64,000 bases of DNA from Muribaculaceae bacterium (GCA_017557665.1 JAFYYI010000002.1:1-64000); one strand, 5' to 3'; positions 36,804 to 46,726 are shown, numbered from the stretch's first letter. The notes: generated from the letters alone by a model not told the origin. A program made the numbers and translations.

Positions 36804-37586
36804 CTATTGATTCCGGGTCCAAATGTCGTAGGAGTCAAAGGCTTGCAGCAACAGCATTTCGATACCGTTCTTGGTCTCGGCTCCATAACGGGCCGCCTTC
36901 TTCATGAACAAGGTTTCCTCGGGATTGTAAATCAGGTCATAGCAGATGTGATCCTTGGTGAGAAAGCGATAGGGAAAATCGGGACACAAGTTATCATCGG
37001 GATATTTACCCAGGGGAGTGGCGTTGACAATGATTTTATAACGGGCCACCATAGCGCGCGTGATTTCTTCATAAATAAGTGTGTGCTCCGACTTACGCCT
37101 CGACACAAGCTGCACCTCGATGCCACGACGCTCAAGGGCGGCTCGCACGGCACCTGCTGCTCCGCCAGTTCCAAGTACCATGGCACTGGTTCTCTCGGGA
37201 GTCAGGATATCGTCAAGAGTCCTGTCGAAGCCCGATACATCGCTATTATACCCCCTCAGCTCCATTAGTTCGCCTGTCTTCTCATCACGAATGAAACGAA
37301 TCACATTAACCGCACCGATCTGCCGGGCGTCATCATCAAGGCTGTCAAGGAAAGGAATAACGTCCTCCTTATAGGGGGCTGTGACATTTAGACCATTCAG
37401 GTTTGGATGCTCGGCAATGATTTCCATCAGCAAGCCCAAGTCCTCAATCTCAAAGTTGACGTAGAGAGCGTCAATATCCTCGGCCATGAACTTCTGATTA
37501 AAGAAGTCGCGCGAGAACGAATGGACCAGCGGATAGCCAATCAATCCATAGAGATTTCTATATTCCAGTGGAGATTTCATCGTCAT
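36804..37586 (-). CDS. aroE: Shikimate dehydrogenase
   Basis: A 260-aa NADP(H)-dependent enzyme that reduces 3-dehydroshikimate in aromatic amino-acid synthesis. The shikimate pocket shows HSFSRDFFN and NVTAPYKEDV (Lys and Asn), and the nucleotide site has GTGGAAGAV. The ATG at 37586 is the longest start; an ATG two codons later is equally good. It is divergent from the MCE-type gene. It lies 39 bases from comEC on the same strand, so the two may share a transcript. Confidence 0.88.
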   Translation of the reverse strand: MTMKSPLEYRNLYGLIGYPLVHSFSRDFFNQKFMAEDIDALYVNFEIEDLGLLMEIIAEHPNLNGLNVTAPYKEDVIPFLDSLDDDARQIGAVNVIRFIRDEKTGELMELRGYNSDVSGFDRTLDDILTPERTSAMVLGTGGAAGAVRAALERRGIEVQLVSRRKSEHTLIYEEITRAMVARYKIIVNATPLGKYPDDNLCPDFPYRFLTKDHICYDLIYNPEETLFMKKAARYGAETKNGIEMLLLQAFDSYDIWTRNQ

Positions 37587-37604
37587 GTAGAGAATAGGTC
37601 ATCG

Positions 37605-37635
37605 CAAAATTAAACAGAAAAGTTGTAACTACAAC
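37605..37635 (-). promoter_or_regulatory. Promoter of aroE
   Basis: Minus-strand TAATTTTG (37605-37612) and GTTG (37632-37635) are spaced 19 bp apart, about 20 bases before the start codon. Confidence 0.45.
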
Positions 37636-37817
37636 CGATTTCGGTGAAAAAAATGGCTTACTCGCTCATTTTTAGCTTTCACGCACCTCCTTGGGTGAAA
37701 AAACGCACCATGCACCATAATAAATGATTGCATTCTTACCTCTTTCTGGTCATGGGACATCTCATAGTGAAAATGCTAAATTATTTAAAAATTCAAGGCA
37801 TTTAAAGAACAAATTAG

Positions 37818-37825
37818 TAATTTTG
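37818..37825 (+). promoter_or_regulatory. Promoter -7 element of the MCE/MlaD gene
   Basis: TAATTTTG lies 33 bases before the ATG at 37859. This supports the shorter start, since the longer open frame begins upstream of the promoter. Confidence 0.45.
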
Positions 37826-37858
37826 CCGTTTATAAAGCAAAATTACATAAAAACGGGT

Positions 37859-38761
37859 ATGAAGTTTTTCAATAAAAACGTGAAAATCGCGCTCACCGTG
37901 CTGGTGGGCCTGGTGTTGCTCTATTGGGGCATTAACTACCTGAAAGGAATCAACCTGTTGACTCCTGCCAACTACTTTTATACTGAGGTTGAGAGCACCG
38001 AAGGACTGCTTGAAGCCGCTCCTATCACTGTCAATGGCTTCCAAGTGGGCCAGGTGAGAGAAATCAAGTATGACTACGAGAAGAACATCATCACGGTTAT
38101 GATGGCCATGAATAAGGACATGAAAGTGCCCCAGGGTACTACCGTGAGCCTTGTCTCAGGTGTATTGGGCGGCTCCTCGCTCGTGCTCAACCTGGGTAGT
38201 GGACCTGCATTGGAACAAGGCAGCAAGATTCCGACCACACACGTGCCTGGACTGATGGATCACGTCAGCGACAACATCATGCCCATGGTCAATAAAGCAC
38301 TGCCTAAGGTGGACTCCATCCTGGGCAATGTGAACAGCTTGACGGCCGATCCTGCTTTGGCGGCCTCGCTCACTCGCCTTGACGCCATCACCCGACAGTT
38401 ACAGGCCAGTGCCCAGCAACTCACCATGCTGATGAACAACCTGAACCGCAGCGTGCCTGGGGTAATGAACAACGTGAACGGCATCACCAGCAACCTTTCG
38501 GGTGCCAGCGGCAACATCTCCGACCTGTCAGTGTCGCTCAAGGAGTTGCCCCTTGATGAGACCATGAACAAGCTCAACACCACGCTCGCTAATCTCGAGG
38601 CCCTCAGCCAGCAGCTCAATGACAAGAATTCGTCATTTGGCAAGATTGTGAACGACCGTGAACTCTATGACAACGCCAACCACGCCATAGCAAGTCTTGA
38701 CTCGCTCCTGATGGACATCAAGGCTAATCCAAAACGCTACATTAACGTAAAAGTGTTCTAA
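37859..38761 (+). CDS. MCE/MlaD-family lipid-transport protein
   Basis: A 300-aa protein with an N-terminal membrane anchor (about residues 8-28) and one MCE domain (30-130: VNGFQVGQVREI, VPQGTTVSLVSGVLGGSSLVL). A long helical tail rich in Asn/Leu follows, of the type that makes a periplasmic needle. MlaD-like proteins carry phospholipids between the membranes with the MlaE permease and MlaF ATPase. Those partners are not adjacent here. I chose the ATG at 37859. Confidence 0.82.
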   Translation: MKFFNKNVKIALTVLVGLVLLYWGINYLKGINLLTPANYFYTEVESTEGLLEAAPITVNGFQVGQVREIKYDYEKNIITVMMAMNKDMKVPQGTTVSLVSGVLGGSSLVLNLGSGPALEQGSKIPTTHVPGLMDHVSDNIMPMVNKALPKVDSILGNVNSLTADPALAASLTRLDAITRQLQASAQQLTMLMNNLNRSVPGVMNNVNGITSNLSGASGNISDLSVSLKELPLDETMNKLNTTLANLEALSQQLNDKNSSFGKIVNDRELYDNANHAIASLDSLLMDIKANPKRYINVKVF

Positions 38762-38831
38762 AATGCTGAGGTGTTTGGAAATAACATGGAATTATCTTCG
38801 AGAAGGGCAAAATTGCCTGACTTGAAACAGC

Positions 38832-38874
38832 AAAAAATCTCTATTTGGACTCAATCTAAATAGAGATTTTTTTT
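38832..38874 (+). terminator. Intrinsic terminator of the MCE/MlaD gene
   Basis: AAAATCTCTATTT pairs with AAATAGAGATTTT (arms within 38832-38846 and 38858-38872) and runs into a long T tract. Confidence 0.8.
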
Positions 38875-39182
38875 ATTACTACTGTTTTCGGGATTTGCAA
38901 AATCAAACCCTTGAAATAACAACGGTTTGCGACATTGCCAAAAGGAATAGGTGAGTCAAGCAAAAAACGTAAAGTGCTGAAAATTAAGGATATTTTAATT
39001 TTCACTCCAAGAAAAATGTGAAGAAATCGTAACAAAGGTCTAAACCGTTGTTTTTCAATAATGTTATACTGGAAATGAATTTTCCAAATTTTTTGAGCAC
39101 TTTTTTTTTAGAAATTATTGACGGAAATTTGTACTGCTAAAAGCACGATTTTTTACAACCATTACTAAGACATATCATTAAA
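38875..39182. other. Gene-free region upstream of dnaA
   Basis: This 308-base AT-rich stretch holds no ORF. An 11-bp inverted repeat, AACAACGGTTT (38918-38928) and AAACCGTTGTT (39042-39052), spans 125 bases. I find no cluster of TTATCCACA-like DnaA boxes, only one two-mismatch match (TGTGAAGAA at 39017-39025), so an origin here is not supported. Confidence 0.5.
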
Positions 39183-40586
39183 ATGTTTAACGTTGCACAA
39201 CAGTGGAACCGTTGCCTTGACGTCATAAAGGCAAACCTCCCGGCCGAGCACTTTGATGCTTGGTTCGCTCCCATTGTTGCCGTTGACTTTGACCAAGAAA
39301 ACAGCCGTGTGACGCTAAGAGTCCCCTCGCGCTTCTTTGTGGAGCAGATTGAGGGACGTTATATCAATATCCTCTCGTCGGCCTTGAAGAAGGTTTTTGG
39401 AGAGAACGTCAAACTCACCTATAAATATAATGTGGTGGGAAGCGACGACGCCAGTGCCATTGAACAGACCGAGGACAACTCAAGCGTCAAGCTCAAACAA
39501 GAACTCAAAATCCGCAAGCCGCGTGTCGCCAATCCATTTGAGCACGAAGACACGCTCGACGACATCGATCCGCAACTCAATCCGCGGTATACCTTCGAGA
39601 ATTATTGCAGCAGCATGAGCAACAAGCTCGCGCTCAGCATTGGCCAGGCGATTGCCCAGCATCCCGAGGTGAAGACCTACAACCCCCTGTTCGTCTTTGG
39701 CACCACAGGTGTGGGCAAGACTCACCTCTTGCAGGCCATCGGCATCAAGCTCAAGGAGGAAAATCCGCGCATGCGTGTGCTCTATGTCACCGCTCGTGTG
39801 TTTGAGAGCCAGTATACGACTGCCGTGGTGCAGAAGAAGGTCAACGACTTCATCAATTTTTATCAGAGTATCGACGTGCTCTTGCTCGACGACATCCAGG
39901 AGTTCGCCGGCAAGACAGGCACCCAGAACACGTTCTTCCACATCTTTAACCACCTGCATCAGCACCAGCGCCAACTGGTGATGTCCAGTGATTGCCGTCC
40001 CAGTGACCTCGACGGTATGGTGCCCAGGTTGATTTCCCGCTTCAAGTGGGGCATGACTGTGGAGCTGGAAAAACCCGACTTCGAGCTGCGGCGCAAGTTC
40101 CTTGCCATGAAAGCTGCTCAAGACGGTTTGAAAATCAGCGACGAGGTGCTGGATTTCATCGCTCAAGGTGTCACCGACAACGTTCGTGAGCTTGAAGGCG
40201 TCATGGTTGCCCTGCTGGCCCATGCCACCATGCTCGGACAGGACATCACCATTGACCTGGCACGCAGTGTCATTGGCAATACAGTCAAAGTGGCTGACAA
40301 GCAATTGACGTTTGAGTCCATTGCCGAGACGGTCGCCGACTATTACAATTTGCCCACCGACGTGCTCTACGGCAAGTCACGCAAGCGTGAAATCAGCGAT
40401 GCCCGCCAACTGGTGATGTATCTGGCCAAGAAAGAGGCTCAGATGTCCTCGACCAGTATCGGCGCCAAGCTAGACCGCACTCACGCTACCGTCCTGCATG
40501 CATGTATCCAGATCGAACAGCGCATGTCAATTGAAAAGGACTTCTCTCGTGAAGTACAGGCCATCACTGCCAGCCTGACTCAATAA
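39183..40586 (+). CDS. dnaA: Chromosomal replication initiator DnaA
   Basis: DnaA (467 aa) binds the origin and opens the duplex. N-terminal domain I (1-85) has WNRCLDVIKANLPAEHFDAWF. A variable linker follows to about 130. The AAA+ core has Walker A GTTGVGKT (173-180) and Walker B LLLDDIQEF. The C-terminal DnaA-box-binding domain ends with the signature THATVLHACIQIE. The start is the ATG at 39183. The upstream region is long and AT-rich. Confidence 0.96.
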   Translation: MFNVAQQWNRCLDVIKANLPAEHFDAWFAPIVAVDFDQENSRVTLRVPSRFFVEQIEGRYINILSSALKKVFGENVKLTYKYNVVGSDDASAIEQTEDNSSVKLKQELKIRKPRVANPFEHEDTLDDIDPQLNPRYTFENYCSSMSNKLALSIGQAIAQHPEVKTYNPLFVFGTTGVGKTHLLQAIGIKLKEENPRMRVLYVTARVFESQYTTAVVQKKVNDFINFYQSIDVLLLDDIQEFAGKTGTQNTFFHIFNHLHQHQRQLVMSSDCRPSDLDGMVPRLISRFKWGMTVELEKPDFELRRKFLAMKAAQDGLKISDEVLDFIAQGVTDNVRELEGVMVALLAHATMLGQDITIDLARSVIGNTVKVADKQLTFESIAETVADYYNLPTDVLYGKSRKREISDARQLVMYLAKKEAQMSSTSIGAKLDRTHATVLHACIQIEQRMSIEKDFSREVQAITASLTQ

Positions 40587-40640
40587 ACTAAATTCAAGAT
40601 AATTGATTCAGGATTGCCCGTATTTGGGCATCCGCACTAG

Positions 40641-40679
40641 GTAGAGACGCATGATTTTGTGTCTCTACTGCTTTATTTG
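40641..40679 (+). terminator. Terminator of dnaA
   Basis: GTAGAGACGCA (40641-40651) pairs with TGTGTCTCTAC (40658-40668), with one G-T pair, followed by a short T-rich tail. It lies 54 bases after the dnaA stop. Confidence 0.6.
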
Positions 40680-40707
40680 CCATGACGCTATCAGTTCGGG
40701 AATCAGG

Positions 40708-41199
40708 TCAGAGAAGCTGCAGGGCGATGTGGGCACAGGCTTCAGCGTCGGCTAGAGCATTGTGGTGGTGGAGAAGGTCAAAACCACAATAGGTGGCCAC
40801 GGTGTCGAGCCGGTGATTGGGCAGTTGCTTGAGCAGGCGCCTGGCTGCGATACACGTGCAGAAGAAAGGGTAATCGGGATAATCCATCTGGTAGCAACGA
40901 AAAACCGCCTTCAGGCAACTCTCGTCAAAGGATTTGTTGTGGGCAACCAGAGGCAAGCCTTCAATTAGCGGCTCTATTTGCGCCCAAACATAAGGAAAAA
41001 CAGGAGCGTCATCGGTGTCTTGATGTCCTAAGCCATGAACGCGCTGGCACCAATAGCTGTAGTAGTTGGGCTCGGGCTGGATGAGGGAGTAGTACTTGTC
41101 GGTGATTTCACCATCACGCACTACAACAACACCAACCGAACAGACACTGGTACGTTCCGCATTGGCGGTCTCAAAATCTATAGCGGCAAAGTCTCTCAT
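40708..41199 (-). CDS. DnaQ-like 3'-5' exonuclease
   Basis: A 163-aa DEDDh exonuclease-domain protein. The motifs are FAAIDFETAN (Exo I, Asp and Glu), AHNKSFDESCL (Exo II) and HNALADAEACA (Exo III, His and Asp). Family members act on 3' ends of DNA or RNA; being a stand-alone short protein it need not belong to DNA polymerase III. I chose the ATG at 41199, beginning MRDFAAIDFE, because that matches the usual start of this domain; an ATG at 41238 adds 13 residues. It is divergent from gyrA. Confidence 0.8.
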   Translation of the reverse strand: MRDFAAIDFETANAERTSVCSVGVVVVRDGEITDKYYSLIQPEPNYYSYWCQRVHGLGHQDTDDAPVFPYVWAQIEPLIEGLPLVAHNKSFDESCLKAVFRCYQMDYPDYPFFCTCIAARRLLKQLPNHRLDTVATYCGFDLLHHHNALADAEACAHIALQLL

Positions 41200-41327
41200 G
41201 AGATCCTGTGATTCTTTTTTCAGGGCAAAAATACTCATTTAAGGGATAATATCGGCTTTTTATTGATAAAATAAGGGGCATTTTAAACATTTTATCTTCA
41301 TTTCAGTCAAAAAGTGGCGCAAATCGA

Positions 41328-41358
41328 ATTGCCGTATAAGAAATAATAAGTATTTTTG
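41328..41358 (+). promoter_or_regulatory. Promoter of gyrA
   Basis: ATTG (41328-41331) and TATTTTTG (41351-41358) are spaced 19 bp apart. This gives a leader of about 90 bases with a GC-rich, hairpin-prone middle (41377-41425). Confidence 0.5.
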
Positions 41359-41455
41359 TAAGTTAAACCTAATATCGTGGCACTCGTGCTAGCCTGGGGC
41401 TAAAGTGAGCCTGCGGTGCGGTGCCCGGAACAGATTTAAAATTTATAAAATACAA

Positions 41456-44029
41456 ATGGACAACGATCGAATTCTAGAGATCAACATTGAGAACGAAATG
41501 AAGACCAGTTACATCGATTACTCGATGTCGGTCATCGTTTCTCGTGCGCTGCCCGATGTGCGCGACGGCTTCAAGCCCGTGCACCGCAGGGTACTTTACG
41601 GCATGGACAAGTTGCGCAACTACTCCAATGCTCCCTACAAGAAATCGGCACGTATCGTGGGTGACGTGCTCGGTAAGTATCACCCCCACGGTGATTCCTC
41701 GGTTTACTTTGCCATGGTTCGCTTGGCCCAGGAATGGGCAATGCGTTATCCGCTGGTAGACGGACAAGGTAACTTCGGCTCGGTCGACGGTGACAGCCCC
41801 GCTGCCATGCGTTACACCGAGGTGCGTCTCGACAAGATGGGCGAGAGCATGATGGAAGATATGGACAAGGACACCGTGGACTTCGTCCCCAACTTCGACA
41901 ACACGCTTGAGGAACCCTCGGTGTTGCCCACCCGCATTCCTAATCTGCTGGTGAACGGTGCCACGGGTATTGCAGTCGGCATGGCCACCAACATGGCTCC
42001 CCACAATCTGGGTGAGTGCATCGACGGTTGCCTGGCCCTGCTTGAGGATCCCGAGATGGAGGTGAGTGACCTGATGAACTACATCAAGGCTCCCGACTTC
42101 CCTACGGGCGGCATCATCTACGGCTATCAAGGCGTGAAAGACGCCTTTGAGACAGGTCGCGGACGTATTGTAGTGCGCGCCAAGGCCGAGATTGAGACCG
42201 AGCATAACCATGAGCGCATCGTGGTCAACGAGATTCCTTACAACGTTAACAAGAAGGACCTCATAGAGAACATTGCTCGCCTGGTTGAGGAGAAAAAGAT
42301 TGAAGGCATTGCCGACATCAACGACGAGAGCGACCGTCACGGTATGCGCATCGTCATCGACGTGAAGAAGGACTTCAACCCCAACGTACTGCTCAACAAG
42401 CTCTACAAGATGACCGAGCTGCAGTCGTCGTTCAGTGTGAACAACGTGTGTCTGGTCAATGGCCGCCCCATGTTGCTCAACCTCAAGCAACTGCTGCACT
42501 ACTTCCTGGAGCACCGCCACGAGGTGGTAATCCGCCGCACACAGTTTGACCTCAAGAAAGCCAAAGAGCGTGCTCACATTCTTGAGGGCCTCATCATTGC
42601 CAGTGACAACATCGACGAGGTGATTGCCATCATCAAGAGCAGCGACTCAACCGACCACGCTATCCAGCGCCTGTGCGAGCGATTCAGCCTTACCGAGGTT
42701 CAGGCCCGTGCTATTGTCGAGATGCGTCTGCGTCAGCTCACCGGATTGGAGCAGGAAAAACTGCACAACGAGTTGGCTGAGGTGCGCAAGACCATTGAGC
42801 ACCTGCAGGCTATCCTCGACGATCCCGCCGAGTGCCGCAAGGTCATCGAGCAAGAACTCATCGAGGTCAAGGAGAAGTTCGGCGATGAACGCCGCACCCA
42901 AATCGAATATTCCAGTGAGGAAATGAACGCTGAGGACTTCTACAGCGACGATCCCATGATCATCACCATTTCCCACTTCGGTTATATCAAGCGCACCCCG
43001 CTCAAGGAATACCGTGCTCAGGCACGTGGTGGAGTAGGGGCCAAGGGCAGTGACACACGCGATGAGGACTTCATCGAGTATGTCTACGAAGCCACCAACC
43101 ATAATTACATGCTGTTCTTCACCGCAACAGGACGTTGCTTCTGGCTGCGTGTGTTTGAGATTCCCGAAGGCACCAAGAACAGCAAGGGTCGAGCCATCCA
43201 GAACCTCTTGAACCTGGATGCCGAGAACCGCATCATGGCCTTTGTACGTGCAACGGCTCTCACCGATCCCGAATATAACCAGTCACATTATATTGTATTT
43301 GCCACCAAGAACGGTATCGTTAAGCGCACGAGTTTGAGCGCCTATTCACGTCCGCGTGCCAATGGTGTTCGCGCCCTCAATATCGCTGATGACGACAAAC
43401 TCGTGGGCGCCATCCTCACCGAGGGCGACAGCGAGGTGATTTTGGCCAACAGCAAGGGCTACGCCATCCGTTTCGCCGAGACTACAGTTCGCGCCATGGG
43501 CCGCACTGCCACTGGTGTGAGGGGCATGAGACTCTCTGAGGGTGACGAGGTCATCGGCATGATTTGCATGCGTGCAGGCACGCGCGACGATGTGCTCGTC
43601 GTTTCGGAGCAGGGCATGGGCAAACGCAGTGCCCTCGAGGACTACCGCGTGACAAATCGTGGCGGTAAAGGTGTTAAAACGATTAACATTACCGCTAAGA
43701 CTGGCAAGCTTATTGCTATTAAGAATGTGAATGACGATAATGACCTTGTCATCATTAACAAGAGCGGCATCGCCATCAGGCTACGAGTTAGCTCACTGCG
43801 CATCGTTGGACGTGCAACCCAGGGTGTAAGGCTCATCAACCTTGAGAAGAAGAATGACGAGATAGCAAGCGTCTGCAAGGTAGATACCGAGCCCGAGACA
43901 ACCGACGAGGAAAGCGTACGTGACGCCTTCCAAAACGAGGAAGCTCAGCCTGTCGAGGAAGTCCAGGATATCCAGGATAACCAGGAAGACGAGAACGCTA
44001 ACGACGAACAACAAAACGAGAACGAATAA
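41456..44029 (+). CDS. gyrA: DNA gyrase subunit A
   Basis: GyrA (857 aa) cuts and rejoins DNA to add negative supercoils together with GyrB. The catalytic Tyr lies in [10 protein letters not shown]. The quinolone region reads [17 protein letters not shown], with Ser at the E. coli Ser83 position. The C-terminal beta-pinwheel starts with a divergent GyrA box (QARGGVG instead of QRRGGRG) and repeats such as [11 protein letters not shown] and GVRGMRL. The tail is acidic and Gln/Asn-rich. I chose the ATG at 41456 over a 17-codon extension that crosses the leader. ParC is the alternative, but the box-like motif and length favour GyrA. Confidence 0.92.
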   Translation: MDNDRILEINIENEMKTSYIDYSMSVIVSRALPDVRDGFKPVHRRVLYGMDKLRNYSNAPYKKSARIVGDVLGKYHPHGDSSVYFAMVRLAQEWAMRYPLVDGQGNFGSVDGDSPAAMRYTEVRLDKMGESMMEDMDKDTVDFVPNFDNTLEEPSVLPTRIPNLLVNGATGIAVGMATNMAPHNLGECIDGCLALLEDPEMEVSDLMNYIKAPDFPTGGIIYGYQGVKDAFETGRGRIVVRAKAEIETEHNHERIVVNEIPYNVNKKDLIENIARLVEEKKIEGIADINDESDRHGMRIVIDVKKDFNPNVLLNKLYKMTELQSSFSVNNVCLVNGRPMLLNLKQLLHYFLEHRHEVVIRRTQFDLKKAKERAHILEGLIIASDNIDEVIAIIKSSDSTDHAIQRLCERFSLTEVQARAIVEMRLRQLTGLEQEKLHNELAEVRKTIEHLQAILDDPAECRKVIEQELIEVKEKFGDERRTQIEYSSEEMNAEDFYSDDPMIITISHFGYIKRTPLKEYRAQARGGVGAKGSDTRDEDFIEYVYEATNHNYMLFFTATGRCFWLRVFEIPEGTKNSKGRAIQNLLNLDAENRIMAFVRATALTDPEYNQSHYIVFATKNGIVKRTSLSAYSRPRANGVRALNIADDDKLVGAILTEGDSEVILANSKGYAIRFAETTVRAMGRTATGVRGMRLSEGDEVIGMICMRAGTRDDVLVVSEQGMGKRSALEDYRVTNRGGKGVKTINITAKTGKLIAIKNVNDDNDLVIINKSGIAIRLRVSSLRIVGRATQGVRLINLEKKNDEIASVCKVDTEPETTDEESVRDAFQNEEAQPVEEVQDIQDNQEDENANDEQQNENE

Positions 44030-44060
44030 ACATTATAAACTACTTTAATTGTTAACAAAA

Positions 44061-45224
44061 ATGAAAAAGATGATTCTTTTCGGCGCAGCCGCCATCATGA
44101 TGGCGTTTAGCGCATCGGCTCAAATGAGCCTCGTGAAAGACCTCGCCAAGAAGGCTGCATCAGGCAACCCGATGGAATTGGTAGAAGTGTTGCAGAACAT
44201 CGAGCCCGCTCTCACCAATCCTGAGTCTGCCAATGATGTCCTCACTTGGTATACTGCCGGCAAGGCCGCTTTCGGACTCTATGACAAGTTGTACGAAGTG
44301 TCGCTCCTTCAGCCTGACTCAGCTGATCCCGAGATGATGGGTGCTGCAGTTCTGTCTGGATATGAGTATTTCATGCACGCTCTGCCCTTAGACAGCGTTC
44401 CTGAACTCAATAAGGATGGTTCCGTCAAGCTCAATAAAGACGGTAGCACAAAGGTAAAAACCAAATATAGCAAGGAAATAATTGGTAGCCTTACCGCTCA
44501 TATCAGTGACATTGCACGCGTGGGCAACACCTGCATGGAGAAAGAGAAATATGATCTTGCTGCAGCAGCTTATGGCTACTTCGCTGACATTGCTACTTCT
44601 GCCTTTGCCAAGAACAATGGTGTTGAGTATCCCGACAGCACTATCGCCGAGATTCGCTTCCTGCAAGGCTATTCACAGTACAACAACAAGGACTATGCAG
44701 GTGCCTATGAGAGCTGCTCACAGGCTCACAAGATGGGCTATGACAGGAATAACATCACCGGTTATTTGACCTCATCTCTGGCTAACCTTGTACAGGGCAT
44801 GCTCGACAACAAGGAGTATGACAAGGCCTTAGCATTCATTGATAACGCAATCAGCAGCGATCCCCACAATGCCGTATTGTATGACATCAAGGGTTTCACC
44901 GCCGAATTGAAAGATGGTATTGATGCCGCATTGCCCTATTACGAGAAGGCTATGGAGACCGATGGAACTTATGCTGACGCCTTTGTAAATGCAGCAAGAT
45001 GCCACGTCTTGAAAGCACAAGAGATTTTTGATGCAAATCCCAATGCATCCAACAATGACCTCTTGCCCAAGATTCAGCCTCTTTACGACAAGGCAATTCC
45101 TCTGTTGGAAAAAGCGCTCCAGATAGATCCCAATACTCCAAAAGCCCAAGACCTGCTCGAAGGTATCCGTTACTGGCTGGTTGACATTATGGGATTAAAG
45201 AAGTATGCTGCTCCCGGCAATTAA
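44061..45224 (+). CDS. Secreted TPR protein (paralogue 1)
   Basis: A 387-aa exported protein with a signal peptide MKKMILFGAAAIMMAFSASA. Tetratricopeptide-like helical repeats dominate, with the clearest in the second half (AFIDNAISSDPHNAVLYDIK, LLEKALQIDPNTPKAQDLL). A conserved middle segment ends in KTKYSKEI. It is co-directional with gyrA (31-base gap) and is followed by a similar gene. TPR proteins scaffold other proteins; this one probably works in the periplasm or at the outer membrane. No partner is identified. Confidence 0.72.
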   Translation: MKKMILFGAAAIMMAFSASAQMSLVKDLAKKAASGNPMELVEVLQNIEPALTNPESANDVLTWYTAGKAAFGLYDKLYEVSLLQPDSADPEMMGAAVLSGYEYFMHALPLDSVPELNKDGSVKLNKDGSTKVKTKYSKEIIGSLTAHISDIARVGNTCMEKEKYDLAAAAYGYFADIATSAFAKNNGVEYPDSTIAEIRFLQGYSQYNNKDYAGAYESCSQAHKMGYDRNNITGYLTSSLANLVQGMLDNKEYDKALAFIDNAISSDPHNAVLYDIKGFTAELKDGIDAALPYYEKAMETDGTYADAFVNAARCHVLKAQEIFDANPNASNNDLLPKIQPLYDKAIPLLEKALQIDPNTPKAQDLLEGIRYWLVDIMGLKKYAAPGN

Positions 45225-45250
45225 TTATTGATAATTGTTTATAAATCATA

Positions 45251-45289
45251 GTAGGGCGTTGAGGAACTATCCTTAACGCCCTCTACTTT
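45251..45289 (+). terminator. Terminator-like hairpin after TPR paralogue 1
   Basis: GGGCGTTGAGG (45254-45264) pairs with CCTTAACGCCC (45271-45281), with one G-T pair. The T tail is short, so termination may be partial. Confidence 0.55.
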
Positions 45290-45302
45290 CATAGGCCCAT
45301 TT

Positions 45303-45334
45303 GTTGCACGAGCAATGAAAAAGCAGTAATTTTG
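45303..45334 (+). promoter_or_regulatory. Promoter of TPR paralogue 2
   Basis: GTTG (45303-45306) and TAATTTTG (45327-45334) are spaced 20 bp apart. A purine-rich AGGAG lies nine bases before the GTG start at 45359, which supports that start. Confidence 0.5.
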
Positions 45335-45358
45335 CAGCATTTTATAGGAGATTTCATT

Positions 45359-46600
45359 GTGAAAAAGATAATTACCATATTCGCTGTCATGGTGTTAGCG
45401 TCATTTGGCGTTCATGCCCAACAGGCCAATGTCGCTGAGGCCAAGAAGATTCTCAGTGGTTTGACTATGACCGTTGACAGTTACAACAAGGCGTTTAACA
45501 AACTGAAACCGGCACTCACCGACGACGCGACCCGTAATCGTGCCGAGACTTGGGCCCTGGCCAATCGCATCAAGATTGAGCAGTATGACAAGTATATGGA
45601 CAATCGCCGCGTGGGCAAGAAGGTTGACATCAAGGCGATGGGACACACGCTCATCGATGCTTATGACTACAGTGTTATCGCCCTGAAGCTGGATACGATA
45701 CACATCCTCAACAAGAAAGGCGAACCCGAAATTGACAAGAAGACCAAACGCCCCAAAGTGAGAACCAAATACAGCAAGGATGTGGTCAACAGGCTTGTGG
45801 ATCATCACGACAGCTATCGCATGACAGGAAGTGAGCTCTACAACATCAAGGATTGGGATGGGGCCTATAACGTGTGGGACTACTATTGCCAGATGGCAGC
45901 ACGCACCGATGACCCACGCTGGGCCAAGCCTGATAGCATTGTCGCCGAGGTGAGGTATTATCAAGGTATCGCTGCATGGCAGAGGAACGACACCATCGAT
46001 GCCATTCGCCTGTTCAGCATGGCTCGCCACATGGGATATAACCACAAGGAGGCTTACGACTACGCCCTGATCTGCCTCAGTGACATGGGGAATGATGAGG
46101 AGGTCGTGAAACTTACATGGGAAGCTTTTCTCAAGTATGGCACCAGTGACCCGCAATATATCCGCATCCTCATCAACGATTTCATCACCCGTGAAGATTA
46201 TTCAGGTGCCAACGACCTGATTGACGATGCATTGGAAGCCAATCCCTATGACGATGAATTGCTCAATGTTAAGGGACTGGTCATTGAGAGCAAGGAGAGC
46301 ATCTATGAGGCATATCCCTATTATCAGCGCTGCATCGAGCTGAACGACAGCAATGCATTGGGACTGTTTAACGTGGGACGTTATTTCTATAATAAGGCTC
46401 AAGAAACGCGACAGAACAGCCGCCTCTATGGCAAGAAGCTGGCCGACCTTGTCAATCCCATGTATCGTGAGGCCCTGCCTTATCTGGAGAAATCCTATGC
46501 CATCAATCCCAACAACGAGGACTTGCGCAACGCGCTGCGAGACATCTATTACAAGCTGGGCGAAGCCGATAAGCTTCAAGCCATCGAATCCGCCCAATGA
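45359..46600 (+). CDS. Secreted TPR protein (paralogue 2)
   Basis: A 413-aa exported TPR protein related to the upstream gene: both have a signal peptide, similar length, and a shared middle motif (VRTKYSKDV here, VKTKYSKEI there) preceded by a Lys/Asp-rich stretch. Here the signal peptide is KKIITIFAVMVLASFGVHAQ after a GTG start with an unusually good AGGAG site; the TTG further upstream lies inside the promoter. It has its own promoter and terminator. The function is unknown, probably envelope scaffolding. Confidence 0.7.
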   Translation: MKKIITIFAVMVLASFGVHAQQANVAEAKKILSGLTMTVDSYNKAFNKLKPALTDDATRNRAETWALANRIKIEQYDKYMDNRRVGKKVDIKAMGHTLIDAYDYSVIALKLDTIHILNKKGEPEIDKKTKRPKVRTKYSKDVVNRLVDHHDSYRMTGSELYNIKDWDGAYNVWDYYCQMAARTDDPRWAKPDSIVAEVRYYQGIAAWQRNDTIDAIRLFSMARHMGYNHKEAYDYALICLSDMGNDEEVVKLTWEAFLKYGTSDPQYIRILINDFITREDYSGANDLIDDALEANPYDDELLNVKGLVIESKESIYEAYPYYQRCIELNDSNALGLFNVGRYFYNKAQETRQNSRLYGKKLADLVNPMYREALPYLEKSYAINPNNEDLRNALRDIYYKLGEADKLQAIESAQ

Positions 46601-46620
46601 GGCGCTATATGAACAAAAAA

Positions 46621-46659
46621 GGCGAGAAGGGTAGACAACTATCCTTCTCGTCTTTTTTT
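46621..46659 (+). terminator. Intrinsic terminator of TPR paralogue 2
   Basis: GGCGAGAAGG (46621-46630) pairs with CCTTCTCGTC (46643-46652), with one G-T pair, followed by seven T. Confidence 0.85.
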
Positions 46660-46681
46660 GATTCTGATAATTATTGTCTAA

Positions 46682-46726
46682 AAAGTTACTTGGACAACCC
46701 GAATGAATCAATCAGGTTATCCAAGT
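46682..46726 (-). terminator. Intrinsic terminator of lpxA
   Basis: Arms 46688-46699 and 46715-46726 pair (ACTTGGA / TCCAAGT and AACC / GGTT, one mismatch). On the minus strand the stem is followed within three bases by a T run. Confidence 0.6.

Noticed and set aside
38875..39182. Replication origin next to dnaA
   Set aside because: No cluster of DnaA boxes or clear unwinding element with boxes is visible; one weak match is not enough.
41377..41425. tRNA-like GC-rich segment before gyrA
   Set aside because: No anticodon arm, no TTC-containing T loop and no acceptor stem of seven pairs; it is treated as a leader structure.
41474..42577. 367-aa open frame antisense to gyrA
   Set aside because: It is a shadow of a conserved gene with no independent support.
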